Shown: in pieces, positions 7,313 through 15,775 of the stretch | Position numbering within the stretch: position 1 is the first letter of the stretch | Layout: each line of letters starts with the position of its first letter | DNA from: Mycobacterium sp. 852013-51886_SCH5428379 | Lineage (GTDB): Bacteria > Actinomycetota > Actinomycetes > Mycobacteriales > Mycobacteriaceae | NCBI RefSeq assembly: GCF_001665575.1 | Contig: NZ_LZSU01000030.1 | Span: 83,243 to 147,242, forward strand | Direction: 5' to 3' | Length of the DNA: 64,000 nt | The notes under the pieces: generated by a model | What the model saw: the letters and a program-made list of their open reading frames with translations, nothing else | What the model was told of the DNA's origin: nothing | Databases searched by the model: none | Position numbers and translations under genes: made by a program

Positions 7313-8959
7313 TCAGGTCACCGCATCCACGGGTTCGCGGTCCGGCGCCGGGCGGGACTGCACGCGGTCGGCTGTGGGCCGCAGCCAGTCGGGTAGCCAG
7401 CGCGGCGGGTTGTCGGGTGCGCGGTCGAACACACCACCGGCCGGGTCGTCGACGCGACCGTGCCACCGCACCAGGTCCAGCTCGGGCCGGTAGATCCGCC
7501 GGATGACCATGGCGCACAGGGCGACCACTGCAATGTCGCGCAGCAGCACCGTCGCGGTGAACGCCTGCAGCGGCAGTCCGCCGTTGGATTCGCCGTAGAG
7601 ATAGAGCATGCGCGGCACCCATACCAGTGCGTCGATCGTCATCCACACCAACAGGATTCGCCGGTGCGGCAACGCCAGCACCGCCAGCGGCACCAGCCAC
7701 AGCGAGAACTGCGGACTCCACACCTTATTGGTCAACAGGAACGCCGCCACCACCAGGAACGCCAGCTGCGCGACCCGCGGGCGCTGTTTGGCGGTGAGCG
7801 CGATGTAGCCGATCGCGATGCAGCACGCCGCGAACAACATCGCCGTCACCGTGTTGAGCACCGTTGGCGGCTGCCAGAATCCGAGGTCGGTGTCGAAGCC
7901 ACGCCATCCGGTGAACGACTTGACCACGTTGTACAGCGAATCCATATCGTCTCCGCGACGGGCGTTGAGCCGGAAGAACTCCGACCACCCTCGCGGGAAC
8001 AGCACCATGATCGGCAGGTTCACCACCAGCCAGGTCGCCGCTGCCGTCGCGACGGTCTTGCCCACTTCCCGCAGCCGTCCCGTCCGCGCGCCGAGGAGGA
8101 CCAGCGGCAGCAGCAGAAGCAGCGGATACAGTTTCGCGGCGACGCCGAGCCCGATCAGCACCCCGGCGAGCACGGGTTTTCGGCGCGCCCAGGCGAGCAT
8201 CCCACCGACGGCGAAAGCCGTTGCGAGCGCGTCGAAGTTGGTGAAGATCTGGAAGATCACCAGCGGTGAGGCGGCGACCAGCGCGGCATCCCAGATACGC
8301 CGGCCGGCCAGCATCGCCGTCGCCCACACCGTCGCCAGCCACGCCAACGCCAACCCGAACGCAGCGACGTTGAAGAACATCACCACCTCGGCGATGACAG
8401 GCACCGCCGCCACCGCACGGGTGACCGCGGAGTACGTCTTGGCCAACGCCATCGACACGTACTGGTACAGCCCGGTGAGCACCGGATACTCCATGTAGCG
8501 GATGGCGATCCGGCCGTCGTACTGCATGCGGGGTTCACCGCTGCTGTCGGTTTCGATCCAACTCGACTTGTAGGGGAACTTGCCCTGGTTGAGCAGCTCA
8601 GCGGTGTAGAGCGGAACGGTGTCGGAGTAGCACAGCGAGTAATAGGCGCGGTTGTTCTCCCAGTTGGCCACCCGCTGATCGGCCGAACCGGTGCCGACGG
8701 TCTGCAGGCATGCGGCCTTACTCGCGTACCCCAGCGCCAGCAGCACCAGCGCGATCATCAGCATCGCCCGCAGCGGGGTCATGAACCGCTGCCTGCCGAT
8801 CAGCGCATGCCGGCCGACCGGCCCCCCGACGACATCCGACAGCGCGGCGCCGATGCGGTCGGTGCGGCTCGGCAGATCCCGATCGTCAGCGCTGCGCCGA
8901 TCGGCGGCCGGCGGTGCCAGCGAGAGCAGATCGGGTCGCCGCTCGTCGGCTGGGGTCAC
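7313..8959 (-). CDS. Polytopic membrane protein, glycosyltransferase-87-like (Rv0051 family)
   Basis: The 548-residue protein has a basic cytosolic N-terminus of about 65 residues and ten or more hydrophobic segments (from MTPLRAMLMIALVLL onward). A long loop between the first two segments and the pattern YMEYPVLTGLY...NFDALATAFAVGGMLAW...GLGVAAKLYPLLLL resemble GT87/ArnT-like polyprenol-phosphate sugar transferases and the Rv0051 family that follows ponA1 in mycobacteria. GTG at 8957-8959 is chosen because it overlaps the ponA stop as GTGA. A role in envelope sugar transfer is inference; no substrate is known to me. Confidence 0.8.
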   Translation of the reverse strand: MTPADERRPDLLSLAPPAADRRSADDRDLPSRTDRIGAALSDVVGGPVGRHALIGRQRFMTPLRAMLMIALVLLALGYASKAACLQTVGTGSADQRVANWENNRAYYSLCYSDTVPLYTAELLNQGKFPYKSSWIETDSSGEPRMQYDGRIAIRYMEYPVLTGLYQYVSMALAKTYSAVTRAVAAVPVIAEVVMFFNVAAFGLALAWLATVWATAMLAGRRIWDAALVAASPLVIFQIFTNFDALATAFAVGGMLAWARRKPVLAGVLIGLGVAAKLYPLLLLLPLVLLGARTGRLREVGKTVATAAATWLVVNLPIMVLFPRGWSEFFRLNARRGDDMDSLYNVVKSFTGWRGFDTDLGFWQPPTVLNTVTAMLFAACCIAIGYIALTAKQRPRVAQLAFLVVAAFLLTNKVWSPQFSLWLVPLAVLALPHRRILLVWMTIDALVWVPRMLYLYGESNGGLPLQAFTATVLLRDIAVVALCAMVIRRIYRPELDLVRWHGRVDDPAGGVFDRAPDNPPRWLPDWLRPTADRVQSRPAPDREPVDAVT

Positions 8960-11487
8960 GGAGGCGGAAAGCCGGGCGCCACGGGGACGCCGGGCGGCGG
9001 CGGAGCGGGCACACCGGGCGGCGGCGGAAACCCTGGGGCGGGCACGCCGGGCGCGGGCACCCCGGGAGCCGGTACACCCGGATCGGGAACCGGTGCTCCA
9101 GGTGGCGGCGGTCCGGCCGGCACCGTCGTCGGCGGTCCGAGCGGGATCGTGATTCCCGGCGCGACCTCGAGGCTGGGCTGGATCACCGTCTCCGACGGGG
9201 TCGGCGGTGCGGTGGTCGACGGACGCGGCGGCGGCGCCTGCGGCACACCCGCGTAGCCGCCGATCTCCTCGGGCTTGGGGAACGACTCGTTGTCGGTGTC
9301 CTCGAGGGCACCGTCCATCGTCGCCTTCCAGATGTCGGACGGTAGCCCCGATCCGTACACCGGCGAGCCCCACTGGTTCACCAGCGGCTTCGTACCGTCG
9401 GTCGTGCCGACCCAGACCGCGGTCGACAGCGACGGCGTCACCCCGACCATCCAGGCGTCGCGGTTGGCGCCGGTGTCACCGAGCTGATTGGTGCCGGTCT
9501 TGGCTGCCGACGGGCGGCCGCCGGCCAACGCGTGACCGTTGGAGTACGCGGCGATCGGCTGCATCGCGGCGAGGACGTTGTCCGCCACCGCCTTGTCGAT
9601 GCGCTGCTCGCCGTCGTTGTCCTCCTGCGAGGCGTCGAACAGCACCTGACCCTCGGAGTTGACGACCTTCTGCACGAAGTGCGGTTTGTGGTACACGCCG
9701 GAGTTGGCCAGCGTCGCGTACGCCGAAGCCATATCGATGACGCGGGACTGGTACTGGCCCAGCACCACACCGTTGTTGGGCGGACCGCCCTTGCCGTCCT
9801 CCGACAGGGTGTGATCCACGCCCGGGAAGCTCTCGGCGATACCCGCCTTGTGCGCGGCGTCGGCGACGTCCTGCGGGCCGTTCTTCAGCTCCAGCATCAG
9901 CCGGTAGTAGCTGGTGTTCAGGGACCGCTTGAGCGCCTCGGCGATGTTGCAGGTGCCGCAGCTGCCGCCCTCGACGTTGCCGATCTGGATACCGTCCACG
10001 GTCAGCGGTGAGCTGTCGACCTGATACCCAAGTCCCATACCCTGCTCGAGCGCGGCCACCAGCGCGAACACTTTGAACGACGACCCTGTCGGCAGACCCG
10101 CCTGGGCGAAGTCGAAACCATTGGCGTCTGAACCGCCGTAGTAGGCCTCGACGCCCCCGGTCTTCGGATCGATCGACACCACCGCGGTGCGCATGTCCGG
10201 GTCCTGGCCGTCGAGGTACTCGGCCACCGCCTCCTCGGCCGCTTTCTGCGCCTTGGGGTCGATCGTCGTGGTGATCTGCAGACCCTCGGTGTTGAGCTGC
10301 TGTTCACTGATGTTGAACAGCTCCAGCAGTTCCTTCTGTACCTGCCGCTCGATCAGCCCGTTGGGCCCCGTCGTCTGGTTCTGACTGCGCGCGGCGTCGG
10401 GCGGCACGGTCGGCGGGAACACCTGGGCAGCGCGATCGGCCTCCGACAGCGCGCCGATCTCGACCATGCCGTCGAGCACCCAGTTCCACCGTTCGGCGGA
10501 CTGTTCCGGTTCGACGGCCGGGTCGAGCTGCGACGGCCGCTGGATCAGCGCGGCCAGCAGCGCACCCTCGGCGACGTTGAGCTGCTCGACGGGTTTGTCG
10601 AAGTACGCCTTGGCCGCCGCGGCCACCCCGTAGGCGCCGCGGCCGAAATAGATGATGTTGAGGTAGGACTCCAGCACCTGATCCTTGGACCACTCACTGG
10701 ACATCTTCGTGGAGATGACCAGCTCCTTGGCCTTGCGGGTGATGCCGCCCAGGCCGCCGCGCTCGGAACCGACCAGTGCGTTCTTGACGTACTGCTGGGT
10801 GATCGTCGACCCGCCCTGCAGGTCGCCCCCGAAGATGTTGTTCTTGAACGCCCGTAGGAAGCCGGTCAGCGAGAACCCCGGGTTGGAGTAGAAGTCGCGG
10901 TCCTCCGCGGCCATCACCGCGTCACGGAGGTGCACGGGAATCTGGTCGATCTTGACGTCGACGCGGTTGCCCTCCGGCGGCACGATCTTGGCGATCTCGC
11001 TGCCGTCGCTGGCCAGGATCGTCGAGACCTGATTGGTCCGGATGTCCCCGGGTTTCGGCACGTCGACGATCATGTAGGCCATCCCGAAGGTGACCAGCGG
11101 GAGCGCGATCAAGACGACCGCCGCGGCGATCAGCCCGCGCCGCACCCACCGCCAGTTGATCTGCTCGCGCCAATGCGGCCGGCCGGTCGGCGGTTGGCCG
11201 TCGCCCCTGCCACCGCCACCGCCGCCACCACCACGGCCGGGGGGCGGCGGGGGCTTCTGCGGCGGGGTGCCCTCGAGGGCGGCCTTGACGACGTCGATCG
11301 GGTCACGCAGGTGCACCGGCGGCTCGTCGCGCACCGGGGGTAGCACCGTGGTGCGCCGGTCTTCCGGCGGCGGCCGACGGACCGGGTTGTCACCCGGGCG
11401 AGGCGGCTGGCCGCGGTCGGCATGCCGGCCACCGTGGCGTCCAGAGGGAGGCGGCCCACCGGCACCGTGCCGCCCGTCGCTATTCAC
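8956..11487 (-). CDS. ponA: Bifunctional penicillin-binding protein PonA1 (class A PBP)
   Basis: The 843-residue protein polymerises and cross-links peptidoglycan. Order: a Pro/Gly/Arg-rich cytosolic tail (about 1-105), one membrane helix (around 110-135), a GT51 glycosyltransferase domain with EDRDFYSNPGFS and GGSTITQQYVKN, then a transpeptidase with the serine motif TGSSFK, SLN and KTGTNQ. The C-terminus is a Pro-rich extension of about 100 residues with PAPGVP-type repeats, as in mycobacterial PonA1. It overlaps the DUF5318 gene by 8 bases upstream and the GT87-like gene by 4 downstream, so the three are likely co-transcribed. Confidence 0.97.
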   Translation of the reverse strand: MNSDGRHGAGGPPPSGRHGGRHADRGQPPRPGDNPVRRPPPEDRRTTVLPPVRDEPPVHLRDPIDVVKAALEGTPPQKPPPPPGRGGGGGGGGRGDGQPPTGRPHWREQINWRWVRRGLIAAAVVLIALPLVTFGMAYMIVDVPKPGDIRTNQVSTILASDGSEIAKIVPPEGNRVDVKIDQIPVHLRDAVMAAEDRDFYSNPGFSLTGFLRAFKNNIFGGDLQGGSTITQQYVKNALVGSERGGLGGITRKAKELVISTKMSSEWSKDQVLESYLNIIYFGRGAYGVAAAAKAYFDKPVEQLNVAEGALLAALIQRPSQLDPAVEPEQSAERWNWVLDGMVEIGALSEADRAAQVFPPTVPPDAARSQNQTTGPNGLIERQVQKELLELFNISEQQLNTEGLQITTTIDPKAQKAAEEAVAEYLDGQDPDMRTAVVSIDPKTGGVEAYYGGSDANGFDFAQAGLPTGSSFKVFALVAALEQGMGLGYQVDSSPLTVDGIQIGNVEGGSCGTCNIAEALKRSLNTSYYRLMLELKNGPQDVADAAHKAGIAESFPGVDHTLSEDGKGGPPNNGVVLGQYQSRVIDMASAYATLANSGVYHKPHFVQKVVNSEGQVLFDASQEDNDGEQRIDKAVADNVLAAMQPIAAYSNGHALAGGRPSAAKTGTNQLGDTGANRDAWMVGVTPSLSTAVWVGTTDGTKPLVNQWGSPVYGSGLPSDIWKATMDGALEDTDNESFPKPEEIGGYAGVPQAPPPRPSTTAPPTPSETVIQPSLEVAPGITIPLGPPTTVPAGPPPPGAPVPDPGVPAPGVPAPGVPAPGFPPPPGVPAPPPPGVPVAPGFPPP

Positions 11488-11902
11488 TCGCCGTGCGCGC
11501 GTTCTTGCGCGCGGGCCGGGTGCGCGGGGCCTTCGGCGGCCGCACCGCGCCGAGCACGTATGACTTCACCAGATGATTCCATTCGCAGGTCCGGCACACC
11601 TCGACCACGTGTACGGAGAATTCGTCGAACTTGGTCGCCAGCAGCACCAGTTCCTCGGCCGTCCGGGCCGAACCCGACACCGGCCCCAGGTGATCACCGA
11701 ACACCCAGGACACCAGCGTGAGCTGCTCTTTCCGGCAGATCGGGCACATCACCGAACTCTGCTTGCCGTGAAACTTGGCCGCCCGCAGAAGATAGGGATT
11801 CGCGTCGCAGACCTCCGAGACGCCGGTGCGCCCCGAATACACCTCCGCCAGCAGGGACCGGCGCCGGAGCGCATAGTCCACCACCTGTCGCTGCAATCGC
11901 AC
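11480..11902 (-). CDS. DUF5318 protein with zinc ribbon (Rv0049 family)
   Basis: The 140-residue soluble protein has two pairs of cysteines, CPIC (middle) and CRTC, in a zinc-ribbon layout, and a basic Arg/Lys-rich C-terminal tail. It matches the small actinobacterial family found directly before ponA1 (Rv0049 in M. tuberculosis). The function is unknown to me; the zinc ribbon and conserved linkage suggest a regulatory or scaffolding role for the cell-wall operon. GTG at 11900-11902 lies 7 bases after a TACTCT -10 element, so the transcript is probably leaderless. Confidence 0.8.
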   Translation of the reverse strand: MRLQRQVVDYALRRRSLLAEVYSGRTGVSEVCDANPYLLRAAKFHGKQSSVMCPICRKEQLTLVSWVFGDHLGPVSGSARTAEELVLLATKFDEFSVHVVEVCRTCEWNHLVKSYVLGAVRPPKAPRTRPARKNARTASE

Positions 11903-11909
11903 GGAGACC

Positions 11910-11915
11910 AGAGTA
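11910..11915 (-). promoter_or_regulatory. -10 element (TACTCT) for leaderless transcript of the DUF5318-ponA operon
   Basis: TACTCT ends 7 bases before the GTG start at 11902. With the usual 6-8 base -10 to +1 distance the mRNA would begin at the start codon, a common arrangement in mycobacteria. Confidence 0.5.
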
Positions 11916-12002
11916 CGTCGGTGCCCTGACGACCGAACGTCAGACGCCGCATCGTCGACCCCGGATTCGGCGTGAGACCTGCGATGTCGCGGGCTCAGCT
12001 CT

Positions 12003-12008
12003 TACGAT
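12003..12008 (+). promoter_or_regulatory. -10 element (TACGAT) for leaderless DUF1707 gene
   Basis: TACGAT is followed by 7 bases and then the GTG start at 12016, so transcription should begin at or next to the start codon. Confidence 0.45.
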
Positions 12009-12015
12009 CACGATC

Positions 12016-12900
12016 GTGGCAGTCAGCGAAGCGGGGCGGCGGACGGCGGGCACGCGCGCCAAGGACTCCGACCGCAACGACATCTGCACGGTGCTCGACA
12101 CCGCACTCGGCGAGGGTCAGTTGTCGATGGCCGAGCACGGGGAACGCGTGAAGGCCGCGACCAACGCGCGGACGCTGGGCGATCTGCAGGCGCTCGTCTC
12201 GGACCTGCAGACCGGCAACGCACCCGTCGAGCTCCCGGACCTCCGACCGCCCAAGGCCCGGCGGACGCTGCTGAGCGGGGGACGCGGAGCGGGTCTGGGC
12301 CTGCGCCTGGCGACCGCCGGCGTCCTCGTCGTCCTCGGTGTCGCGATCGGCTGGGGGCTGTACGGCAACACCAGTTCTCCGCTCAGCTTCGAGACCGATC
12401 CGGGTGCGAAATCCGACGGTATCCCGGCCAAGGTGCTGACCCCGCCGCGGCAACTGCAGTCGCTGGGCGGGTTCAACGGACTGTTCGAGCAGATGCGCAA
12501 GAAGTTCGGCGACACCACCGGCTTCGAGATGAACATCCGCTCGGACTACGCCACGCTGTACCGCCCCGACCCGCAGGACGAGCGGCGCAAGGTGATGTAC
12601 GACTACCGCGGCGGATGGGGCGATCCGAACACCCCGAGCACCATCGACGATGACGACCGGGTGGTCGACCTGTCCCGATTCGACGTCGTGACCATCGTCG
12701 GCGTGCTGCGCGGGGCACCGGACACGCTCGGCATCGCCCGGGCCGATGTCGAGGACACCTGGGTGGACATCAGCCCGTCGAAGGATCCGCTCACCCCCGA
12801 CGCGGTGAACATCATGATCTACGTGACCAGCGATTTCGGCAGCGGTTACATCGACCTGGCGCCCGACGGCGCGGTCAAACGGATCAACTACCCGAGCTGA
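12016..12900 (+). CDS. DUF1707 membrane protein (Rv0048c family)
   Basis: The 294-residue protein has an N-terminal DUF1707 domain (about residues 15-75; pattern DRNDICTVLDTALGEGQL then MAEHGERVKAA), a single membrane helix (about 100-120, LATAGVLVVLGVAIGWGLYG), and a large outer domain of about 170 residues without a recognised fold. It corresponds to the mycobacterial gene next to the padR-ino1 pair. DUF1707 domains occur at the N-terminus of many actinobacterial membrane proteins; the function is not known. It is divergent from the ponA operon, with 113 bases between start codons. Confidence 0.78.
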   Translation: MAVSEAGRRTAGTRAKDSDRNDICTVLDTALGEGQLSMAEHGERVKAATNARTLGDLQALVSDLQTGNAPVELPDLRPPKARRTLLSGGRGAGLGLRLATAGVLVVLGVAIGWGLYGNTSSPLSFETDPGAKSDGIPAKVLTPPRQLQSLGGFNGLFEQMRKKFGDTTGFEMNIRSDYATLYRPDPQDERRKVMYDYRGGWGDPNTPSTIDDDDRVVDLSRFDVVTIVGVLRGAPDTLGIARADVEDTWVDISPSKDPLTPDAVNIMIYVTSDFGSGYIDLAPDGAVKRINYPS

Positions 12901-12922
12901 CAATTTCGGCTCAGTCGCGGCG

Positions 12923-12984
12923 CGCGAGCGTGCGCATTTGCGCGCGGTTGGCGGCGCGTCGGCGTACAAACACGCACGCTCGCG
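12923..12984. repeat. Long inverted repeat (REP-like element)
   Basis: Perfect 12-base arms CGCGAGCGTGCG (12923-12934) and its reverse complement (12973-12984) extend to 18 bases with two mismatches; about 26 bases lie between the extended arms. It sits just after the DUF1707 gene, so it may act as a terminator, but the CGCGAGCGTGCG core looks like a dispersed mycobacterial palindrome. Confidence 0.6.
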
Positions 12985-13017
12985 GAAACGGGGGGTGAAC
13001 GGGAGTGGCGCTGAATA

Positions 13018-13030
13018 TATCGGTTCGATA
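13018..13030. promoter_or_regulatory. Candidate PadR operator
   Basis: TATCG-GTT-CGATA is a perfect inverted repeat placed 64 bases before the padR GTG, in an AT-rich spot that may also hold the -10 region. PadR-family repressors often bind such palindromes in their own promoter. The link is inference. Confidence 0.45.
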
Positions 13031-13093
13031 CAGTGAGCCGAGGTGTCGCCGTGTTGTAGCGGCGAATGCGATTCGACTCGAGGGGGTGGCTCG

Positions 13094-13639
13094 GTGCTGG
13101 AACTCGCGGTGCTGGGCCTGCTGCTCGAATCACCGATGCACGGCTACGAACTGCGTAAGAGACTGACGGGCCTGCTGGGAGCTTTCCGCGCGTTCTCCTA
13201 CGGATCCCTGTACCCGGCGCTGCGCCGGATGCAGACCGACGGGTTGATCGTCGAGGACGCCGCCCCGGACGGAATTCCCAAGATGCGCCGCGCCCGCCGG
13301 GTCTACCGGCTGACCGACGCCGGGAAGCAGCGCTTCACCGAGTTGGTGGCCGACACCGGGCCACAGAACTACTCCGACGACGGATTCGGTGTGCACCTGG
13401 CGTTCTTCAACCGCACGCCGGCCGAAGCCAGGATGCGCATCCTCGAGGGCCGTCGTCGGCAGGTGGAGGAACGTCGTGAGGGTCTGCGTGAAGCAGTGGC
13501 GCGGGCCAGCACATCTCTCGACCGCTACACCCGGCAGCTGCATCAGCTGGGTCTGGAGTCGAGCGAGCGTGAAGTGAAGTGGCTCAACGAGTTGATCGCG
13601 GCAGAACGTCTGAGCCAGGGGCGCTCAGAGAATGCGTGA
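13094..13639 (+). CDS. PadR family transcriptional regulator (Rv0047c family)
   Basis: The 181-residue protein has an N-terminal winged-helix PadR domain (LELAVLGLLLESPMHGYELRKRL ... SYGSLYPALRRMQTDGLI, about residues 1-85) and a C-terminal helical dimerisation region (Vir-type, about 95-175). The GTG at 13094 is preferred over upstream in-frame codons because the protein then starts directly at the domain, and a GAGGGGGT purine tract lies about 8 bases before it. It stands 66 bases upstream of ino1 in the same direction, so it is a likely regulator of itself and ino1. The ligand is unknown. Confidence 0.9.
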   Translation: MLELAVLGLLLESPMHGYELRKRLTGLLGAFRAFSYGSLYPALRRMQTDGLIVEDAAPDGIPKMRRARRVYRLTDAGKQRFTELVADTGPQNYSDDGFGVHLAFFNRTPAEARMRILEGRRRQVEERREGLREAVARASTSLDRYTRQLHQLGLESSEREVKWLNELIAAERLSQGRSENA

Positions 13640-13705
13640 GATGAAGCCTTGCGAAAGCGACCAAGGCCGAACGACAGAATGACTGTAGGAGAGGGAGATC
13701 TTCCA

Positions 13706-14782
13706 ATGACTGAGCACGGAGACATCCGGGTCGCGATTGTCGGCGTCGGCAACTGCGCGTCCTCACTGGTACAGGGCGTGCAGTACTACAAGGACGCCGA
13801 CGAGAACGCGACCGTGCCCGGTCTGATGCACGTGAAGTTCGGCCAGTACCACGTGCGCGACGTGAAGTTCGTCGCCGCCTTCGACGTGGACGCCAAGAAG
13901 GTCGGCTTCGACCTCTCCGAGGCCATCTTCGCCTCCGAGAACAACACCATCAAGATCGCCGACGTCCCGCCGAGCGACGTCATCGTGCAGCGCGGCCCGA
14001 CCCTCGACGGCATCGGCAAGTACTACGCCGACACCATCGAGGTCTCCGACACCGAGGCCGTCGACGTCGTCAAGGCGCTCAAGGACGCCGAGGTCGACGT
14101 CATGGTGTCCTACCTGCCGGTGGGCTCCGAAGAGGCCGACAAGTTCTACGCCCAGTGCGCGATCGACGCCGGCGTGGCCTTCGTCAACGCGCTGCCGGTA
14201 TTCATCGCCAGCGACCCGGTGTGGGCCAAGAAGTTCACCGATGCCGGTGTGCCGATCGTCGGCGACGACATCAAGAGCCAGGTCGGCGCCACCATCACCC
14301 ACCGCGTGATGGCGAAGCTGTTCGAGGATCGCGGCGTGCAGCTCGACCGCACGATGCAGCTCAATGTCGGTGGCAACATGGACTTCCTCAACATGCTCGA
14401 GCGTTCGCGGCTCGAGTCGAAGAAGATCTCCAAGACCCAGGCCGTCACCTCCAACCTGCAGCGTGAGTTCAACACCAAGGACGTGCACATCGGCCCGTCC
14501 GATCACGTCGGCTGGCTCGACGACCGCAAGTGGGCCTACGTCCGCCTCGAGGGCCGTGCCTTCGGCGATGTGCCGCTGAACCTGGAGTACAAGCTCGAGG
14601 TGTGGGACTCGCCGAACTCCGCCGGTGTGATCATCGACGCCGTGCGTGCGGCGAAGATCGCCAAGGACCGTGGCATCGGCGGCCCCGTCGTCGCCGCCTC
14701 CGCGTACCTGATGAAGAGCCCGCCGGAGCAGCTGCCCGACGATGTCGCGCGCGCTCAGCTGGAAACCTACATCGAAGGCTGA
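13706..14782 (+). CDS. ino1: Myo-inositol-1-phosphate synthase
   Basis: The 358-residue enzyme converts glucose 6-phosphate to 1L-myo-inositol 1-phosphate with NAD, the first step to phosphatidylinositol, its mannosides and mycothiol. The N-terminal Rossmann motif is [16 protein letters not shown], and the conserved stretch [11 protein letters not shown] is the inositol-phosphate synthase signature; [25 protein letters not shown] is also typical. ATG at 13706 is chosen over an in-frame start 19 codons earlier because a GGAGAGGGAG purine tract lies just upstream. A canonical terminator follows. It lies behind padR. Confidence 0.97.
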   Translation: MTEHGDIRVAIVGVGNCASSLVQGVQYYKDADENATVPGLMHVKFGQYHVRDVKFVAAFDVDAKKVGFDLSEAIFASENNTIKIADVPPSDVIVQRGPTLDGIGKYYADTIEVSDTEAVDVVKALKDAEVDVMVSYLPVGSEEADKFYAQCAIDAGVAFVNALPVFIASDPVWAKKFTDAGVPIVGDDIKSQVGATITHRVMAKLFEDRGVQLDRTMQLNVGGNMDFLNMLERSRLESKKISKTQAVTSNLQREFNTKDVHIGPSDHVGWLDDRKWAYVRLEGRAFGDVPLNLEYKLEVWDSPNSAGVIIDAVRAAKIAKDRGIGGPVVAASAYLMKSPPEQLPDDVARAQLETYIEG

Positions 14783-14793
14783 TCCCCCCTTTT

Positions 14794-14822
14794 CGCCCAA
14801 ATGAACGTTTGGGCGGGTTTTT
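14794..14822 (+). terminator. Rho-independent terminator of ino1
   Basis: An 8-base-pair stem CGCCCAAA/TTTGGGCG with a 6-base loop is followed by GGTTTTT. It begins 12 bases after the ino1 stop and is one of the few classical U-tailed terminators in the window. Confidence 0.9.
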
Positions 14823-14874
14823 GCGAGTGCGGGCCGGCATTTCGTCGATCTCGGCGGCGCGATTAGATGGACGC

Positions 14875-15765
14875 GTGATCTCTGACGACGAACTGCTGAA
14901 CCTCGACGAGTTCGCGCTGTTGCCCGAGAACGCGGAACAGATCGGCGCCTCGCCGATTCCGTCCGTCGCACGTGTCGAAGCGGGACCGATCAGCGCGCTC
15001 AAGTGGGGTGACGAACCGCCGCAGGTGGTGTTCCTGCACGGCGGCGGCCAGAACGCGCACACCTGGGACACCGTGATCCTCGGGCTCGGGTTGCCCGCGC
15101 TGGCCATCGACCTTCCCGGCCACGGCCGTTCGGCCTGGCGGGAGGACGGCGACTACGGCCCGAAGCTCAACGCCGAGACCCTGCGTCCGGTGCTGCGGGA
15201 GTGGGCGCCGCAGCCGCGCCTCGTCGTCGGCATGTCCCTGGGTGGGCTGACCGCACTGCGCATCGCGGCGACCGAACCGGCGTTGGTGCCCGAACTCGTG
15301 CTCGTGGACGTCACCCCGTCGGCGCCGGAGCGTCACGAGCAGATGACGCAGGCCCAGCTCGGCGCGGTTGCGCTGGTCCGCGGTGATCGCGAGTTCCCGT
15401 CGTTCGAGGCGATGCTGGAGAAAACGGTCGCCGCCTCTCCGCACCGCGACCGGGAGTCGTTGCGCCGTGGCGTGTTCCACAACTCGAAACGGCTCGACGA
15501 CGGCACCTGGACCTGGCGCTACGACTCGTTCCGCAAGGGCGACGGGTTCGAGGGGCTGTGGGACGACGTCCCGGCGATCACCATGCCCACGACGCTGGTG
15601 CGCGGGGCGAAGTCGTTCTTCGTCAACGACGAGGACGCCGCCGCGTTCGCATCCGGCGCGCCCGGATTCCGTAGGACCATCGTGGTGGAGAACGCCGGAC
15701 ATTCGGTGCAGGGCGATCAACCGCAGGCGCTGGTCGACATCCTGCGCGGCGTGCTGGCGGCCTAG
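14875..15765 (+). CDS. Alpha/beta hydrolase (Rv0045c-like esterase)
   Basis: The 296-residue protein has the alpha/beta hydrolase fold. The oxyanion-hole region is FLHGGGQNAHTWD, the nucleophile elbow is GMSLGG, and the catalytic histidine is in ENAGHSVQGDQP; an acid in the RGAKSFFVNDED region completes the triad. M. tuberculosis Rv0045c, found at the same place next to ino1, is an esterase acting on short acyl esters; the natural substrate is unknown. The GTG at 14875 follows TTAGAT by six bases, so the transcript may be leaderless. It converges on the lanB-like gene, with 10 bases between the stops. Confidence 0.88.
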   Translation: MISDDELLNLDEFALLPENAEQIGASPIPSVARVEAGPISALKWGDEPPQVVFLHGGGQNAHTWDTVILGLGLPALAIDLPGHGRSAWREDGDYGPKLNAETLRPVLREWAPQPRLVVGMSLGGLTALRIAATEPALVPELVLVDVTPSAPERHEQMTQAQLGAVALVRGDREFPSFEAMLEKTVAASPHRDRESLRRGVFHNSKRLDDGTWTWRYDSFRKGDGFEGLWDDVPAITMPTTLVRGAKSFFVNDEDAAAFASGAPGFRRTIVVENAGHSVQGDQPQALVDILRGVLAA

Positions 15766-15775
15766 ACCCGACACG

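Noticed and set aside
8960..9270. Tandem repeats near the ponA 3' end as a CRISPR or satellite repeat
   Set aside because: They encode the Pro/Ala/Gly-rich PAPGVP tail of PonA1; there are no spacers.
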